Positions 35,026 through 44,524 are shown, numbered from the stretch's first letter. The stretch is 64,000 nucleotides of DNA from Aeromicrobium ginsengisoli (GCF_004134905.2 NZ_SDPQ02000003.1:62001-126000), one strand, 5' to 3'. A program made the numbers and translations. The notes: a model not told the origin generated them from the sequence alone.

Positions 35026-36117
35026 GTGAACCGCAACTCACTGCGCATCGCCGCCCCCGCGGCCTTGCTCGCACTCGCCTTCGGCCTCAGCGCCTGCGGT
35101 GCAGCGAATGAATCCGATGACTCGGGATCGAAGGGCACCGACACCAAGGTGTCCGGAACGCTCAACGCCGGCGGATCCAGCGCCCAGGAGGCCGCCGTGA
35201 ACGCCTGGAAGAAGGCCTTCCAGACCACGAACCCCGACACCACGGTCAACTACGACCCGGTCGGCTCCGGTGGCGGCCGTGAGCAGTTCCTCGCCGGTGG
35301 CCTGGCGATCGCCGGCTCCGACGCCTACCTGGACGACGACGAGCTCGCCAAGGCCAAGGAGCTGTGCAAGGGCGACGTCGTCGAGGTCCCCGTCTACGTC
35401 AGCCCCATCGCCGTCATCTTCAACCTCGACGGCGTCAAGGACCTGAACCTGTCGCCCAAGACGATCGCCGACATCTTCGCCGGCAAGATCACGACGTGGG
35501 ACGACGCGGCCATCAAGGCCGACAACCCCGACGCCAAGCTGCCCAGCGAGAAGATCACGCCGGTGCACCGCTCCGACGACTCGGGCACCACGCAGAACTT
35601 CACCGACTACCTGTCGAAGGCTGCTGAAGGCGCCTGGACGGCCGAGCCCGGTCAGACCTGGCCCATCAAGGGCGGCGAGGCTGCCGAAGGCACCTCCGGC
35701 GTCGTGGCCGCGGTCACGGGTGGCAAGGGCACGATCGGCTACGCCGACGAGAGCCAGGCCGGCGACCTCGGCCAGGCCAAGGTCAAGGTGGGCGACACGT
35801 TCAACGCCGCCACGCCTGAGGCTGCTGCCAAGGTGCTCGACACCTCCAAGCCCGTCGCCGGTCGCTCGGCCACCGACATCGCGATCGACGTCGACCGCAC
35901 CTCCACCGAGGCCGGTGTCTACCCGATCGTCCTGGCGTCGTACCAGATCGCCTGCCAGGCGCCCGCGAAGGACGCTGCACTCATCAAGGCGTGGCTGACG
36001 TACGTGGCCAGCAGCGACGGTCAGGCTGCTGCCGCCGCCGGTGCCGGTTCGGCCCCGCTCACCGCGGAGTTCGGCAAGAAGGTCCAGGCCGCGATCGAGA
36101 CGATCAAGGTCAGCTGA
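35026..36117 (+). CDS. pstS: Phosphate ABC transporter substrate-binding lipoprotein PstS
   Basis: The high-affinity phosphate binder on the outer face of the membrane. The lipobox GLSAC gives Cys24 as the lipid-modified residue. The 363 residues have the PstS fold with GSGGGREQFLAGG and HRSDDSGTTQNF, the phosphate-binding loop. The GTG start is preceded by a purine-rich GAGAGGGAC. It heads the pst operon; a stem-loop follows that may let the binder be made in excess over the permeases. Confidence 0.96.
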   Translation: MNRNSLRIAAPAALLALAFGLSACGAANESDDSGSKGTDTKVSGTLNAGGSSAQEAAVNAWKKAFQTTNPDTTVNYDPVGSGGGREQFLAGGLAIAGSDAYLDDDELAKAKELCKGDVVEVPVYVSPIAVIFNLDGVKDLNLSPKTIADIFAGKITTWDDAAIKADNPDAKLPSEKITPVHRSDDSGTTQNFTDYLSKAAEGAWTAEPGQTWPIKGGEAAEGTSGVVAAVTGGKGTIGYADESQAGDLGQAKVKVGDTFNAATPEAAAKVLDTSKPVAGRSATDIAIDVDRTSTEAGVYPIVLASYQIACQAPAKDAALIKAWLTYVASSDGQAAAAAGAGSAPLTAEFGKKVQAAIETIKVS

Positions 36118-36127
36118 CCCCGACCCT

Positions 36128-36167
36128 TGAGCTTGTCGGAAGGGCGCACGTCCTTCCGTCAGGCTCA
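36128..36167 (+). other. Stem-loop between pstS and pstC
   Basis: An inner stem CGGAAGG/CCTTCCG (36137-36143, 36152-36158) with an eight-base loop is extended by an outer TGAGC/GCTCA pair. It has no U-run. Such structures between a binding-protein gene and its permease genes usually stabilise or trim the upstream mRNA. Confidence 0.6.
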
Positions 36168-36210
36168 TGGGCCGGGTTCCGGTCCCCTCATTTCCTGAAA
36201 GGCACCACCT

Positions 36211-37155
36211 GTGACCAGCACGCAGGCTCCCGCTCCCGGCCGGGCTCCGATCCGCCGTCCCGGTGACCGCATCTTCTCCGGCGTCTCCTTGGGCGCTGGA
36301 CTGCTCATCCTCGCGATCCTTGCCGGCGTGGCGATCTTCCTCACGGTCCAGGGCATCCCCGGGATCACCGCCTCGCCCGACGAGGTCAAGAGCGGCAAGA
36401 GCTTCCTCCCGTACGTCTGGCCGCTCGTCTACGGGACGCTGATCGCCGCGACCGTCGCGATGCTCATCGCGGTGCCGGTCGCGATCGGCGTCGCCCTCTT
36501 CATCTCGCACTACGCGCCTCGCAGGCTGGGCCAGACCCTGGGCTACCTGATCGATCTCCTCGCCGCCGTGCCGAGTGTTGTCTACGGCCTGTGGGGCATC
36601 GGCTTCCTCGCACCGCACCTGGTCCCGTTCTACGCCTGGCTCGACGAGCACCTCGGGTTCCTGCCGTTCTTCGGCCCGGCGTCGGCAACCGGCCGCACCA
36701 TCTTGACCGCGAGCATCGTGCTTGCGGTCATGATCCTGCCGATCATGACCGCGATCTGCCGCGAGATCTTCCTGCAGACCCCTCGCCTGCACGAGGAGGC
36801 CGCCCTGGCCCTCGGCGCCACGCGCTGGGAGATGGCCCGGCTGGCGATCTTCCCCTACGCCCGCTCGGGCATCGTGTCGGCCGCGATGCTGGGCCTCGGC
36901 CGTGCCCTCGGCGAGACGCTCGCCGTCGCGATGGTGCTCTCGGTCGGAGTCGGCACGGTCACTGCCAACCTCATCGGCAGTGACAACCCCAGCACGATCG
37001 CCGCGAACATCGCCCTCGGCTTCGCCGAGGCGACCGGCAAGAGCGTCAACGCCCTGATCGCCAGCGGCCTGGTGCTGTTCGTGATCACCTTCCTCGTCAA
37101 CTTCGCCGCCCGGTCCATCGTGGACCGCCGCAAGGAATTCTCCGGAGCCAACTGA
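36211..37155 (+). CDS. pstC: Phosphate ABC transporter permease PstC
   Basis: One of the two membrane subunits of the Pst phosphate importer. The 314 residues contain six membrane helices and the EAA loop (HEEAALALGATRWEMARLA). GAAAGG precedes the GTG start. It overlaps pstA by one base (TGATG). Confidence 0.95.
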   Translation: MTSTQAPAPGRAPIRRPGDRIFSGVSLGAGLLILAILAGVAIFLTVQGIPGITASPDEVKSGKSFLPYVWPLVYGTLIAATVAMLIAVPVAIGVALFISHYAPRRLGQTLGYLIDLLAAVPSVVYGLWGIGFLAPHLVPFYAWLDEHLGFLPFFGPASATGRTILTASIVLAVMILPIMTAICREIFLQTPRLHEEAALALGATRWEMARLAIFPYARSGIVSAAMLGLGRALGETLAVAMVLSVGVGTVTANLIGSDNPSTIAANIALGFAEATGKSVNALIASGLVLFVITFLVNFAARSIVDRRKEFSGAN

Positions 37156-38219
37156 TGACGACCACTCTCACTCCGCCGCCCGTCGACGTCTCCCGCGAGC
37201 TCTACGGCGCACGGCTGCCGACCTGGGGCCCGCGCGCCGTCATCACCGCGGCCGTTGCCGCGGCTGCGGCCGCGTACGCCGTCGGGGTGAATCTCCTGCA
37301 GGCCGCCCTCCTCGCCTGGGTCATCTGCATGGTCCTGCCACTGTGGTCCGCCGCCGTCGAAGGTCGCCGCAAGGCGACCGACCGGCTCGTCACGACTCTG
37401 GTGTCGTCCGCGTTCGTGCTCGCGATGTTCCCCTTGTTCAGCATCCTGTGGACTGTCATCAGCAAGGGCACCAAGGTCTTGTCGGCAGAGTTCTTCACCA
37501 ACTCGATGCGCAACGTCGTCGGCGAGGGCGGCGGCATCTACCACGCACTGGTCGGGACGCTCCTGATCACCGGGGCGGCCGCAGTCATCTCGATCCCGAT
37601 CGGCATCTTCGCAGCGATCTACCTCGTCGAGTACGCCGAGGGCAACCGGCTGTCCCGCTGGATCCGGTTCCTGGTCGACGTCATGACCGGCATCCCGTCG
37701 ATCGTCGCGGGCCTGTTCGCCTACGCGCTGTTCGTCCTGTTCTTCGGTGAGGGTGTCCGCATGGGCATCGGCGGCTCGGTCGCGTTGTCCGTGCTGATGA
37801 TCCCGATCCTCGTCCGCTCGACCGAAGAGATGCTCAAGCTCGTGCCCAACGAGCTGCGGGAGGCGTCGTACGCGCTCGGAGTGCCCAAGTGGCGCACCGT
37901 GTCCAAGATCGTCCTGCCGACGTCGCTCGCCGGCATCGTCACCGGTGTCACGTTGTCGATCGCCCGCGTCATCGGCGAGACCGCTCCCCTGCTGATCATC
38001 GTCGGCACGACCGACTCGGTGAACTTCAACCTCTTCGACGGGCGTATGGCATCGCTGCCGGTCTTCGCCTTCGCGTCGCAGCGCAACCCCGGCATCCCGC
38101 CGGAGTTCAGCATCGACCGTGCGTGGGGAGCCGCGCTCGTGCTGCTGATCATCGTGATGCTGCTCAACCTCATCGCCCGCCTCGTCTCCTACTTCTTCTC
38201 GCCCAAGGGCGAGCGCTGA
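37155..38219 (+). CDS. pstA: Phosphate ABC transporter permease PstA
   Basis: The second membrane subunit of the Pst importer. The 354 residues show about six helices in the transport part plus an N-terminal extension with two, and the EAA motif ([19 protein letters not shown]). The one-base overlap with pstC and the 19-base gap before pstB mark one operon. Confidence 0.95.
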   Translation: MTTTLTPPPVDVSRELYGARLPTWGPRAVITAAVAAAAAAYAVGVNLLQAALLAWVICMVLPLWSAAVEGRRKATDRLVTTLVSSAFVLAMFPLFSILWTVISKGTKVLSAEFFTNSMRNVVGEGGGIYHALVGTLLITGAAAVISIPIGIFAAIYLVEYAEGNRLSRWIRFLVDVMTGIPSIVAGLFAYALFVLFFGEGVRMGIGGSVALSVLMIPILVRSTEEMLKLVPNELREASYALGVPKWRTVSKIVLPTSLAGIVTGVTLSIARVIGETAPLLIIVGTTDSVNFNLFDGRMASLPVFAFASQRNPGIPPEFSIDRAWGAALVLLIIVMLLNLIARLVSYFFSPKGER

Positions 38220-38238
38220 GTTCAGAAAGGACTCTGTC

Positions 38239-39018
38239 ATGGCCAAGAGCATCGATGTCTCTGACCTGAACATCTTCTACGGCGACTTCCTCGCCGTGGA
38301 GGACGTCACCATCCCGATCGCCGCGAAGTCCGTCACGGCGTTCATCGGCCCCTCGGGCTGCGGCAAGTCGACCTTCCTCCGGTCGCTCAACCGCATGCAC
38401 GAGGTCATCCGCGGCGCCCGCGTCGAGGGCAAGGTGCTGATCGACGGCCAGGACCTCTACGGCGCCGACATGGACCCCGTGAACGTCCGCCGGATGATCG
38501 GCATGGTGTTCCAGCGGCCCAACCCGTTCCCCACGATGTCGATCTACGACAACGTGCTCGCCGGGCAGAAGCTCAACAGCAAGCGCATGAAGAAGACCGA
38601 GGCCGACGACATCGTCGAGCGGTCGCTGCGCAGCGCCGGCCTGTGGGCGGAGGTCAAGGAGCGCCTCGACCGTCCGGGCTCGGGCCTGTCAGGCGGCCAG
38701 CAGCAGCGCCTGTGCATCGCCCGCGCGATCTCGGTCGAGCCGGAGATCCTCCTGATGGACGAGCCGTGCTCGGCCCTCGACCCGATCTCGACGAGCGTCA
38801 TCGAGGACCTGATCCACGAGCTCAAGACGCAGTACACGATCGTCATCGTCACCCACAACATGCAGCAGGCGGCGCGCGTCTCCGACGAGACCGCGTTCTT
38901 CAACCTGTCGGGTGTCGGCAAGCCCGGCCGGCTCATCGAGCACGGGCGTACCGAGGCGATCTTCTCCAACCCCACCGACCCGGCCACCGAGGCCTACATC
39001 CAGGGACGGTTTGGATAA
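38239..39018 (+). CDS. pstB: Phosphate ABC transporter ATPase PstB
   Basis: The ATPase that drives phosphate import. The 259 residues contain Walker [10 protein letters not shown], the signature LSGGQQQR and Walker [15 protein letters not shown], then the H-loop THNMQQ. GAAAGG stands nine bases before the ATG. phoU does not follow directly; a strong bidirectional terminator does. Confidence 0.96.
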   Translation: MAKSIDVSDLNIFYGDFLAVEDVTIPIAAKSVTAFIGPSGCGKSTFLRSLNRMHEVIRGARVEGKVLIDGQDLYGADMDPVNVRRMIGMVFQRPNPFPTMSIYDNVLAGQKLNSKRMKKTEADDIVERSLRSAGLWAEVKERLDRPGSGLSGGQQQRLCIARAISVEPEILLMDEPCSALDPISTSVIEDLIHELKTQYTIVIVTHNMQQAARVSDETAFFNLSGVGKPGRLIEHGRTEAIFSNPTDPATEAYIQGRFG

Positions 39019-39031
39019 CAGCTCCATCACG

Positions 39032-39068
39032 CACGAATGCCCCCACGCCGAGCGTGGGGGCATTCGTG
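39032..39068. terminator. Bidirectional terminator between pstB and the Pit gene
   Basis: A perfect 17-base inverted repeat (39032-39048 with 39052-39068) separated by the loop CGA sits between two convergent genes. It lies 13 bases after the pstB stop and 9 bases after the Pit stop, so it can end both transcripts. Confidence 0.9.
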
Positions 39069-39077
39069 TTCAGGACC

Positions 39078-40091
39078 TTAGTTGCCCGGGATGACCAGGT
39101 GGAGGATCACGTAGGTGATCGCGCCGACGGCGGCCGCGGCGGGGATCGTGATGATCCATGCGGTGATGATCCCCCGAGCCACTCCCCACCGTACGGCGCT
39201 GAACCGCTTCGTCGCTCCGGCGCCCATCACGGCCGATGTCATGGTGTGCGTCGTCGAGACCGGGGCGTGCGCGCCGATCGCCATGCCGTAGAGGACGAGC
39301 GCTGCCGTCGACTCGGCGGCGAATCCGCGCGGCGGGTCGAGCGCGATGATGCGGCGGCCCATCGTGCGCATGATGCGCATGCCGCCGGACATCGTGCCGA
39401 GCGAGATCGCACTGGCCGCCGCGATGATGACCCACAGCGGGATGTCGTCACCGCTGTGCTCCCCGCCGGCGATCAACGCGAGGACGATGACGCCCATGGT
39501 CTTCTGCGCGTCCTGCAGGCCGTGACCCAGGGACAGCGCCGCAGCCGAGACGGTCTGCGCGAGGCGGAAGCCGCGGTTGAGCGTGTGCGGGTTGGCGCGG
39601 CGGAACACCCACATGATCGTCAGCATGACGAGGAACGCGCCGCCGAAGCCGATCGCCGGGCTGACCACCATCGGAATGGCGACCTTGTCGACGACCTTGT
39701 CCCAGTCGACCGAGACGCCGGCTGCGAGGCCGACCCCGATCAGACCGCCGATCAGGGCGTGCGACGAGGACGACGGGATGCCGAAGTACCACGTGATGAG
39801 GTTCCAGACGATCGCCCCGACCAGTGCGCTGAGCACCACGGTCAGGGCGTGGTTGGACGACATGTCGTCGAACCCGGTGAGGATGTCCTTGATGGTCTTG
39901 GCGACACCGACGCCCAGCAGCGCTCCGACGAAGTTGAGGATCGCCGCCATCGTCAGGGCCAGGCGTGGCGTCAGAGCCCGCGTCGACACTGAGGTGGCGA
40001 TGGCGTTCGCAGCGTCGTGGAAGCCGTTGGTGTAGTCGAAGAACAGGGCGATGGCGACAGTGGCGATCACCAGCGCCAGGGTGAGGTCCAC
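39078..40091 (-). CDS. Low-affinity inorganic phosphate transporter (Pit family)
   Basis: A 337-residue membrane protein with about ten helices and the Pit signature DYTNGFHDAANAIAT near the N-terminus, repeated as the second GHGLQDAQKT motif. It imports metal-phosphate with protons. The GTG start is four bases after the DUF47 stop, so the two are one operon. Together with pstSCAB this gives the cell both high- and low-affinity uptake. Confidence 0.93.
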   Translation of the reverse strand: MDLTLALVIATVAIALFFDYTNGFHDAANAIATSVSTRALTPRLALTMAAILNFVGALLGVGVAKTIKDILTGFDDMSSNHALTVVLSALVGAIVWNLITWYFGIPSSSSHALIGGLIGVGLAAGVSVDWDKVVDKVAIPMVVSPAIGFGGAFLVMLTIMWVFRRANPHTLNRGFRLAQTVSAAALSLGHGLQDAQKTMGVIVLALIAGGEHSGDDIPLWVIIAAASAISLGTMSGGMRIMRTMGRRIIALDPPRGFAAESTAALVLYGMAIGAHAPVSTTHTMTSAVMGAGATKRFSAVRWGVARGIITAWIITIPAAAAVGAITYVILHLVIPGN

Positions 40092-40094
40092 GAC

Positions 40095-40712
40095 TCAGGA
40101 CTCCTTGACGGCGATCTGCTCCACCGTGTTCGCGACCGACTCGAGGGCGTCGATGGCGTGCTCGAGGGAGTCGACGACATCCTTGCGCTTGAGCACTTCG
40201 AGCGACTTGTAGTTGCCGCTGAACAGGTTGGCCACGATGCGGCGGTAGGAACGGTCGCCCTGGTTCTCGAGGCGGTTGATCTCGATCCAGTACTCGTCGA
40301 GGTCCTTCATGGTGCGAAGCCGGGGCATCGCCTCGGCGGTCAGCTGGGTCGCACGCTGCAGCACCTCGACCTGGGGCGCGAAGTCGGCCGGCAGGTCGCC
40401 GAGCTCGTAGAGGCCGACCAGGTCGACCGTCTCCTCCATGAAGTCCATGACGTCGTCGAGGCTGCTCGCGAGCCGGTAGATGTCCTCGCGGTCGAACGGG
40501 GTGATGAACGTGGAGTTGGCGCGCTTGATGATCTTGTGCGTCGTCTCGTCGGCCTGGTGCTCGGCCTCGCGCATCTGCTCGCCGATCGACTTCTTGTCGG
40601 TTCCGGTGTCCAACATCTGCGCCAGCAGATCGGCGCCGAGTACGAGGTGGTTCGCCATTTCGGTGAAGAGTTCGTAGAACGTCGTCTCAACCGGTCGAAT
40701 GCGAAAACGCAC
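40095..40712 (-). CDS. DUF47 PhoU-like Pit accessory protein
   Basis: A 205-residue helical protein of the DUF47 family, related to PhoU (blocks EHQADETTHKI and RLASSLDDVMDFMEETV). It is the standard partner of Pit transporters and may regulate or couple them. The GTG start is the first in frame. It is co-transcribed with the Pit gene three bases downstream. Confidence 0.92.
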   Translation of the reverse strand: MRFRIRPVETTFYELFTEMANHLVLGADLLAQMLDTGTDKKSIGEQMREAEHQADETTHKIIKRANSTFITPFDREDIYRLASSLDDVMDFMEETVDLVGLYELGDLPADFAPQVEVLQRATQLTAEAMPRLRTMKDLDEYWIEINRLENQGDRSYRRIVANLFSGNYKSLEVLKRKDVVDSLEHAIDALESVANTVEQIAVKES

Positions 40713-40798
40713 GACTAGCTCCTGTCAATGCTGGGTAGGCCACGCCCATGCTAGAGGCAGGGCGCTCCAGAGTGTCAATCGCGGTGCCACTCAGGCGG

Positions 40799-40951
40799 TC
40801 ATCCCGCTTTCGCGATCCCGAGGATCTCGTCGACCTCACGCTGGGAGAGGTGGCCGTCCTTGGATGAGGCCGCGATGATGAGCCGACTCGTCAGCTCGAT
40901 CTCATCGAGTGCCTGGTCGTCGCGGAGGCGACTGTCCAAGGGCTCCGGCAT
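40799..40951 (-). CDS. Small acidic conserved protein of unknown function
   Basis: A 50-residue protein rich in Asp, Glu and Leu, starting MPEPLDSRL. The helix DDQALDEIELTSRLI and the tail LSQREVDEILGIA look like a small two-helix protein found in Actinobacteria. The start has GAGGGAG at suitable distance. It is divergent from the oxidoreductase/sigma pair. No function can be given. Confidence 0.65.
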   Translation of the reverse strand: MPEPLDSRLRDDQALDEIELTSRLIIAASSKDGHLSQREVDEILGIAKAG

Positions 40952-41094
40952 CAGGGGCGCTCCCTCTTGCTTTCGGTCTGCACAACACACGGTCAGCCCG
41001 ATCACGGCAAGCCGTGTCAGGGTTGTCCTCCCCTTCGGACGAGGTTATCGGGTCACCCCTCGCCGCGCACGCGATTTCCGGTTTACGACCCGTA

Positions 41095-41121
41095 TGTCAC
41101 AGGATCCAGGACTGTCTCGTC
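41095..41121 (+). promoter_or_regulatory. ECF41-type promoter
   Basis: TGTCACA (41095-41101) and CGTC (41118-41121) are separated by exactly 16 bases, the published ECF41 promoter pattern. It lies 41 bases before the oxidoreductase gene that heads the sigma-factor operon, implying autoregulation. Confidence 0.75.
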
Positions 41122-41161
41122 CCAGGTACGACAGCGAAGTCGAACCTGGAAGGTGACCATC

Positions 41162-42076
41162 ATGCGAGTGTTCGTGGCAGGCGGGACCGGAGTGATCGGC
41201 CAGAGTCTGATCCCCCAGCTGGTGGCCCAGGGCCATCACGTGACGGCGACGACGACCAACGTCGGCAAGCTGGACGTGCTGAGCCGGCTGGGAGCCGAGG
41301 CGGTCGTGATGGACGGACTCGACGCGGCAGCCGTCGGCGAGGCAGTGGCTGCGGCGGAGCCGGACACCATCGTCAACCAGATGACCGGCCTGTCGCCGAC
41401 CCACGGCGGCAAGCTGAACCCGCGGAAGGCGGACCGCTACTTCGAAGCCACCAACCGTCTCCGCAGCGAAGGCATCGACCACCTGTTGGCGGCCGCCGAG
41501 GCGACCGGCGTCTCCCACGTGGTCTCCCAGAGCCACGCCAGCTTCAACGGGCTGCGCGAGGGTGGCTGGGTCAAGACCGAGGAGGACCCACTGGAGGTGG
41601 TCGAAGGCACCAAGGCGGTCAACCACCTCGAGGACGTGGTGCTCAAGGCCGGTGGCGCGGTCCTGCGCTATGGCGGGTTCTACGGCAACGGCGCCGACGA
41701 GGAGCAACTGAAGTTCGTACGCAAGAGGCTGGTCCCGATCCTCGGCGGCGGTGCGGGCCACTCCTCGTTCGTCCACATCGACGATGCCGCGAGCGCGACC
41801 GTCCTGGCGGTGGAGCAGCGCGTACGAGGCGTGTTCAACATCGTCGACGACGAGCCCGCCCCGTTCAACGAGTGGCTGCCCTTCTATGCGAAGTGCGCCG
41901 GCGCCAAGCCCCCGCGACGGGTGCCCGCGTGGCTCGCGCGACTGCTGATCGGAGACATGATGGTGGGCATGATGACCGAGGGGCGCGGCTTCTCCAACGC
42001 CAAGGCCAAGCGCGAGCTCGGCTGGGAGCTGCGCTACCCCAGCTGGCGGCAGGGGTTCGCGAAGGAGCTGGCATGA
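41162..42076 (+). CDS. NAD(P)-dependent epimerase/oxidoreductase of the ECF41 operon
   Basis: A 304-residue extended short-chain dehydrogenase with GGTGVIG at 7-13 (Rossmann fold) and an SDR-like substrate half (FVHIDDAASATV, GVFNIVDDEP). It resembles NAD-dependent epimerase/dehydratase proteins; no sugar or quinone substrate can be named. The ATG at 41162 has GGAAGG nine bases upstream; a longer frame upstream is not supported. It overlaps the sigma-factor gene by four bases (ATGA). Confidence 0.88.
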   Translation: MRVFVAGGTGVIGQSLIPQLVAQGHHVTATTTNVGKLDVLSRLGAEAVVMDGLDAAAVGEAVAAAEPDTIVNQMTGLSPTHGGKLNPRKADRYFEATNRLRSEGIDHLLAAAEATGVSHVVSQSHASFNGLREGGWVKTEEDPLEVVEGTKAVNHLEDVVLKAGGAVLRYGGFYGNGADEEQLKFVRKRLVPILGGGAGHSSFVHIDDAASATVLAVEQRVRGVFNIVDDEPAPFNEWLPFYAKCAGAKPPRRVPAWLARLLIGDMMVGMMTEGRGFSNAKAKRELGWELRYPSWRQGFAKELA

Positions 42077-42996
42077 CCCGCACCGAGGAGTTCGAGGACC
42101 TGCGGGGGCTGCTGTTCTCCATCGCGTACCGGATCCTCGGCAGCGTCGCCGAGGCCGAGGACGCCGTTCAGGAGACCTGGCTGCGCTACGAGGCCACGCC
42201 GACGGAGCCGACCTCGACGAAGGCGTTCCTGTCGGCGGTCGTGACCCGTATCTCGATCGACGTGCTGCGCTCGGCCCGCGTGCGCCGGGAGGCGTACGTC
42301 GGACAGTGGCTGCCCGAGCCGCTGCTGGACGACCCCTACGAGGACCCCGAGCGGGCGGCCGAGCTGGCCGACTCGGTGTCGATGGCGGCCCTCCTGCTGC
42401 TCGAGCGGCTGAGTCCGCTCGAGCGCGCGGTGTTCGTGCTGCGGGAGGTGTTCGGCTTCGGCTTCCCCGAGGTCGCCACCGCGGTCGGCCGCTCCGAGGT
42501 GGCGTGCCGTCAGCTCGCCACGCGGGCCCGGCGCCACATGGATGGCGGGCAGGCCCGGTTCGAGGCCGACCGCAAGGAGCGGGACGTGCTCGCGGCCCGG
42601 TTCTTCGATGCACTGCTGGGCGGCGACGTCGACGGACTGCAGGACCTGCTCGCCGCCGACGTCCAGATGGTCGGCGACGGTGGCGGCAAGGCCCCCGCGT
42701 TCGCCAGGATCGTGCACGGCGCGGCCAACGTCGCGCGGGTACTGGCCGGCAACTTCCCGCTGCTCGCCGAGATCGACGTCCACCTCCAGCCGCGCCTGCT
42801 GAACGGTGACCCCGGGGTCGTCCTGCGGGATCGCGACGACCGGGTGGTCGGCACCATGACGCTGGAGGTGCTCGACGGCCGGATCCAGACGATCCGATCG
42901 GTCGTGAACCCCGACAAGCTCGGGCACGTCGGCCCCGTCGGCGACGGCTGGGCGCTGGCCGAGGCGATCAAGCAGGCCCGCCGGTCGGGCAGCTGA
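42073..42996 (+). CDS. sigJ: ECF41-group sigma factor (SigJ-like) with SnoaL-like C-terminal domain
   Basis: A 307-residue sigma factor that directs RNA polymerase to a small regulon. The sigma-2 region (about 8-70) and sigma-4 region (about 110-165) are followed by a NTF2/SnoaL-like domain to the end. Both ECF41 hallmarks are present: DGGGK at 202-206 and NPDKL at 279-283. In this group the C-terminal domain replaces an anti-sigma factor. AAGGAG precedes the ATG, which overlaps the oxidoreductase stop by four bases. Confidence 0.92.
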   Translation: MTRTEEFEDLRGLLFSIAYRILGSVAEAEDAVQETWLRYEATPTEPTSTKAFLSAVVTRISIDVLRSARVRREAYVGQWLPEPLLDDPYEDPERAAELADSVSMAALLLLERLSPLERAVFVLREVFGFGFPEVATAVGRSEVACRQLATRARRHMDGGQARFEADRKERDVLAARFFDALLGGDVDGLQDLLAADVQMVGDGGGKAPAFARIVHGAANVARVLAGNFPLLAEIDVHLQPRLLNGDPGVVLRDRDDRVVGTMTLEVLDGRIQTIRSVVNPDKLGHVGPVGDGWALAEAIKQARRSGS

Positions 42997-43058
42997 CCTT
43001 TCCGGTTCAACGAACCGGACCGGCCACTGGCAGACTGTGTACGCGCGTCATACGGCGC

Positions 43059-43131
43059 GGGCCTCTAGCTCAATTGGCAGAGCAGCGGACTTTTAATCCG
43101 CGGGTTGTGGGTTCGAGTCCCACGGGGCCCA
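43059..43131 (+). tRNA. tRNA-Lys (UUU anticodon)
   Basis: A 73-base cloverleaf: acceptor GGGCCTC pairs with GGGGCCC with one G-T pair. The anticodon stem GCGGA/TCCGC holds the loop CTTTTAA with anticodon TTT. The T arm is GTGGG-TTCGAGT-CCCAC. The discriminator base is A, and CCA is not encoded. It lies between sigJ and the arsenic island. Confidence 0.96.
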
Positions 43132-43142
43132 CTCAGCTTGGT

Positions 43143-44480
43143 TCACCGCGTGGTGCTGAGGGTGATCAGCTCGGGGCCGGAGGTCGTGCCGCAGCAACCA
43201 CCGCCGGAGGGCTCGGCGTCGAACCCGCCGGCACCGCCACATACGCCGGTCTCGGGCAGCGTCAGCTCGACGCGTGCCGCGGACTCGTGGTCGCCGGCGA
43301 TCTCGGCCACGACCGACCGGGTCTGCTCGAAACCGGTGAGCGTGAGGAACGAGGTCGCACGCCCGTACGACTTCATGCCGACGAGGTAGAAGCCGACCTC
43401 GGGCTGCGCGAGCTCTTTGGCGCCGTGCGGATAGACCGTGCCACACGAGTGCACGTTGGGATCGATGAGGGGTGCGAGTTGGCGCGGTGCCTGGAGCACA
43501 GGGTCGAGGTCGAGCCGGATCTCGGACAGCATCGACAGGTCGGGGCGGAACCCGGTCAACGCGATGACCTCGTCGACCCCTTCGAGCTCCTGCCCGTCCA
43601 TCGAGGTGAGCGTGAGCGTGCCGTTGTCCGCGCGTACGACCGAGGCCGTGCGGAAGCTGTTGAGCGTACGGACGGGCCCGGACGACACGGCTTCGGCGGC
43701 CCGGCGCCCCAGGGCTCCGCGCTCGGCGAGCTCGTCGTCGTCGCTGCCCTCGAACGCGGCTCCGACGCTGGCCCGGCGGACGAGCCAGGAGACCCGCGTC
43801 GAGGGGTCCTGCTCGGCGAGGGCCACGAGCCCGATGAGCGCGCCCTTGGCCGACGCACCGGTGCCGGCGACGACGACGTGCTTGCCGGCATAGCGCTCTC
43901 TCGTCGCGGGGTCGGCGAGGTCGGGGATCCGGTACGTGATGCGGTCCGCGGCGGCCTGTTCGCCGAGGGCCGGCAGCCCGTCGCCGCCGAGCGGATTGGG
44001 GCCGGTCCATGTACCGGACGCGTCGATCACGGCTCGCGCGGAGATCCGCTCAGCGCCTGCTGCCGACTCGACGTGCACCGTGAACGCCTGGTCCTCACGT
44101 CCGGAGTCGACGAGCCGGTCGCGCCCACTCTTGGCGACGCCGACGACCTTCGTGCCATATCGGACGGTCTCGCCGAGTGCGTCCGCGAGCGGCTGCAGGT
44201 AGTCGTCGGCCCACGTGCCGCCGGTCGGGTACGCAGCCTGGTCAGGGCTCGTCCAGCCGTTCTCGTCGAGCAGCTCGGCGGCGGCCGGGTCGACGAGCTC
44301 CGACCACGGCGAGAACAGGCGTACGTGCGACCACTCCCGCACGGCCGCTCCGGCAACCTGGCCGGCTTCGAGCACGAGGAACGGCAACCCACGACTGCGC
44401 AGCTGCGCGGCGGCCGCGAGGCCTGCGGGGCCGGCACCGATCACGGCGACGGGAAGCTCGGGGTTCTGCAGGTCCGGCAT
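43143..44480 (-). CDS. FAD-dependent oxidoreductase of the arsenic island
   Basis: A 445-residue flavoprotein with a FAD-binding GAGPAGL near residue 13 and a second nucleotide-binding GTGASAKG, the two-Rossmann layout of the flavin monooxygenase/thioredoxin-reductase superfamily. It is divergent from arsR, the usual setting of arsenic-island flavoproteins (ArsO/ArsT-like, inference). The C-terminus carries an unusual cysteine tail, GVCGGAGG and GGGCCGTTSG. The start MPDLQNPEL has AGGAG seven bases upstream. It ends 11 bases after the tRNA, on the opposite strand. Confidence 0.85.
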   Translation of the reverse strand: MPDLQNPELPVAVIGAGPAGLAAAAQLRSRGLPFLVLEAGQVAGAAVREWSHVRLFSPWSELVDPAAAELLDENGWTSPDQAAYPTGGTWADDYLQPLADALGETVRYGTKVVGVAKSGRDRLVDSGREDQAFTVHVESAAGAERISARAVIDASGTWTGPNPLGGDGLPALGEQAAADRITYRIPDLADPATRERYAGKHVVVAGTGASAKGALIGLVALAEQDPSTRVSWLVRRASVGAAFEGSDDDELAERGALGRRAAEAVSSGPVRTLNSFRTASVVRADNGTLTLTSMDGQELEGVDEVIALTGFRPDLSMLSEIRLDLDPVLQAPRQLAPLIDPNVHSCGTVYPHGAKELAQPEVGFYLVGMKSYGRATSFLTLTGFEQTRSVVAEIAGDHESAARVELTLPETGVCGGAGGFDAEPSGGGCCGTTSGPELITLSTTR

Positions 44481-44524
44481 GGGGCGCTCCTGATTCATCC
44501 AAAAGTTTCGATGAATGCGACTGT

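Noticed and set aside
40909-42996. 695-codon frame suggesting a giant sigma-factor fusion
   Set aside because: The upstream half is an out-of-frame reading of the oxidoreductase gene. The ATG at 42073 with AAGGAG and ATGA overlap is the true sigma-factor start.
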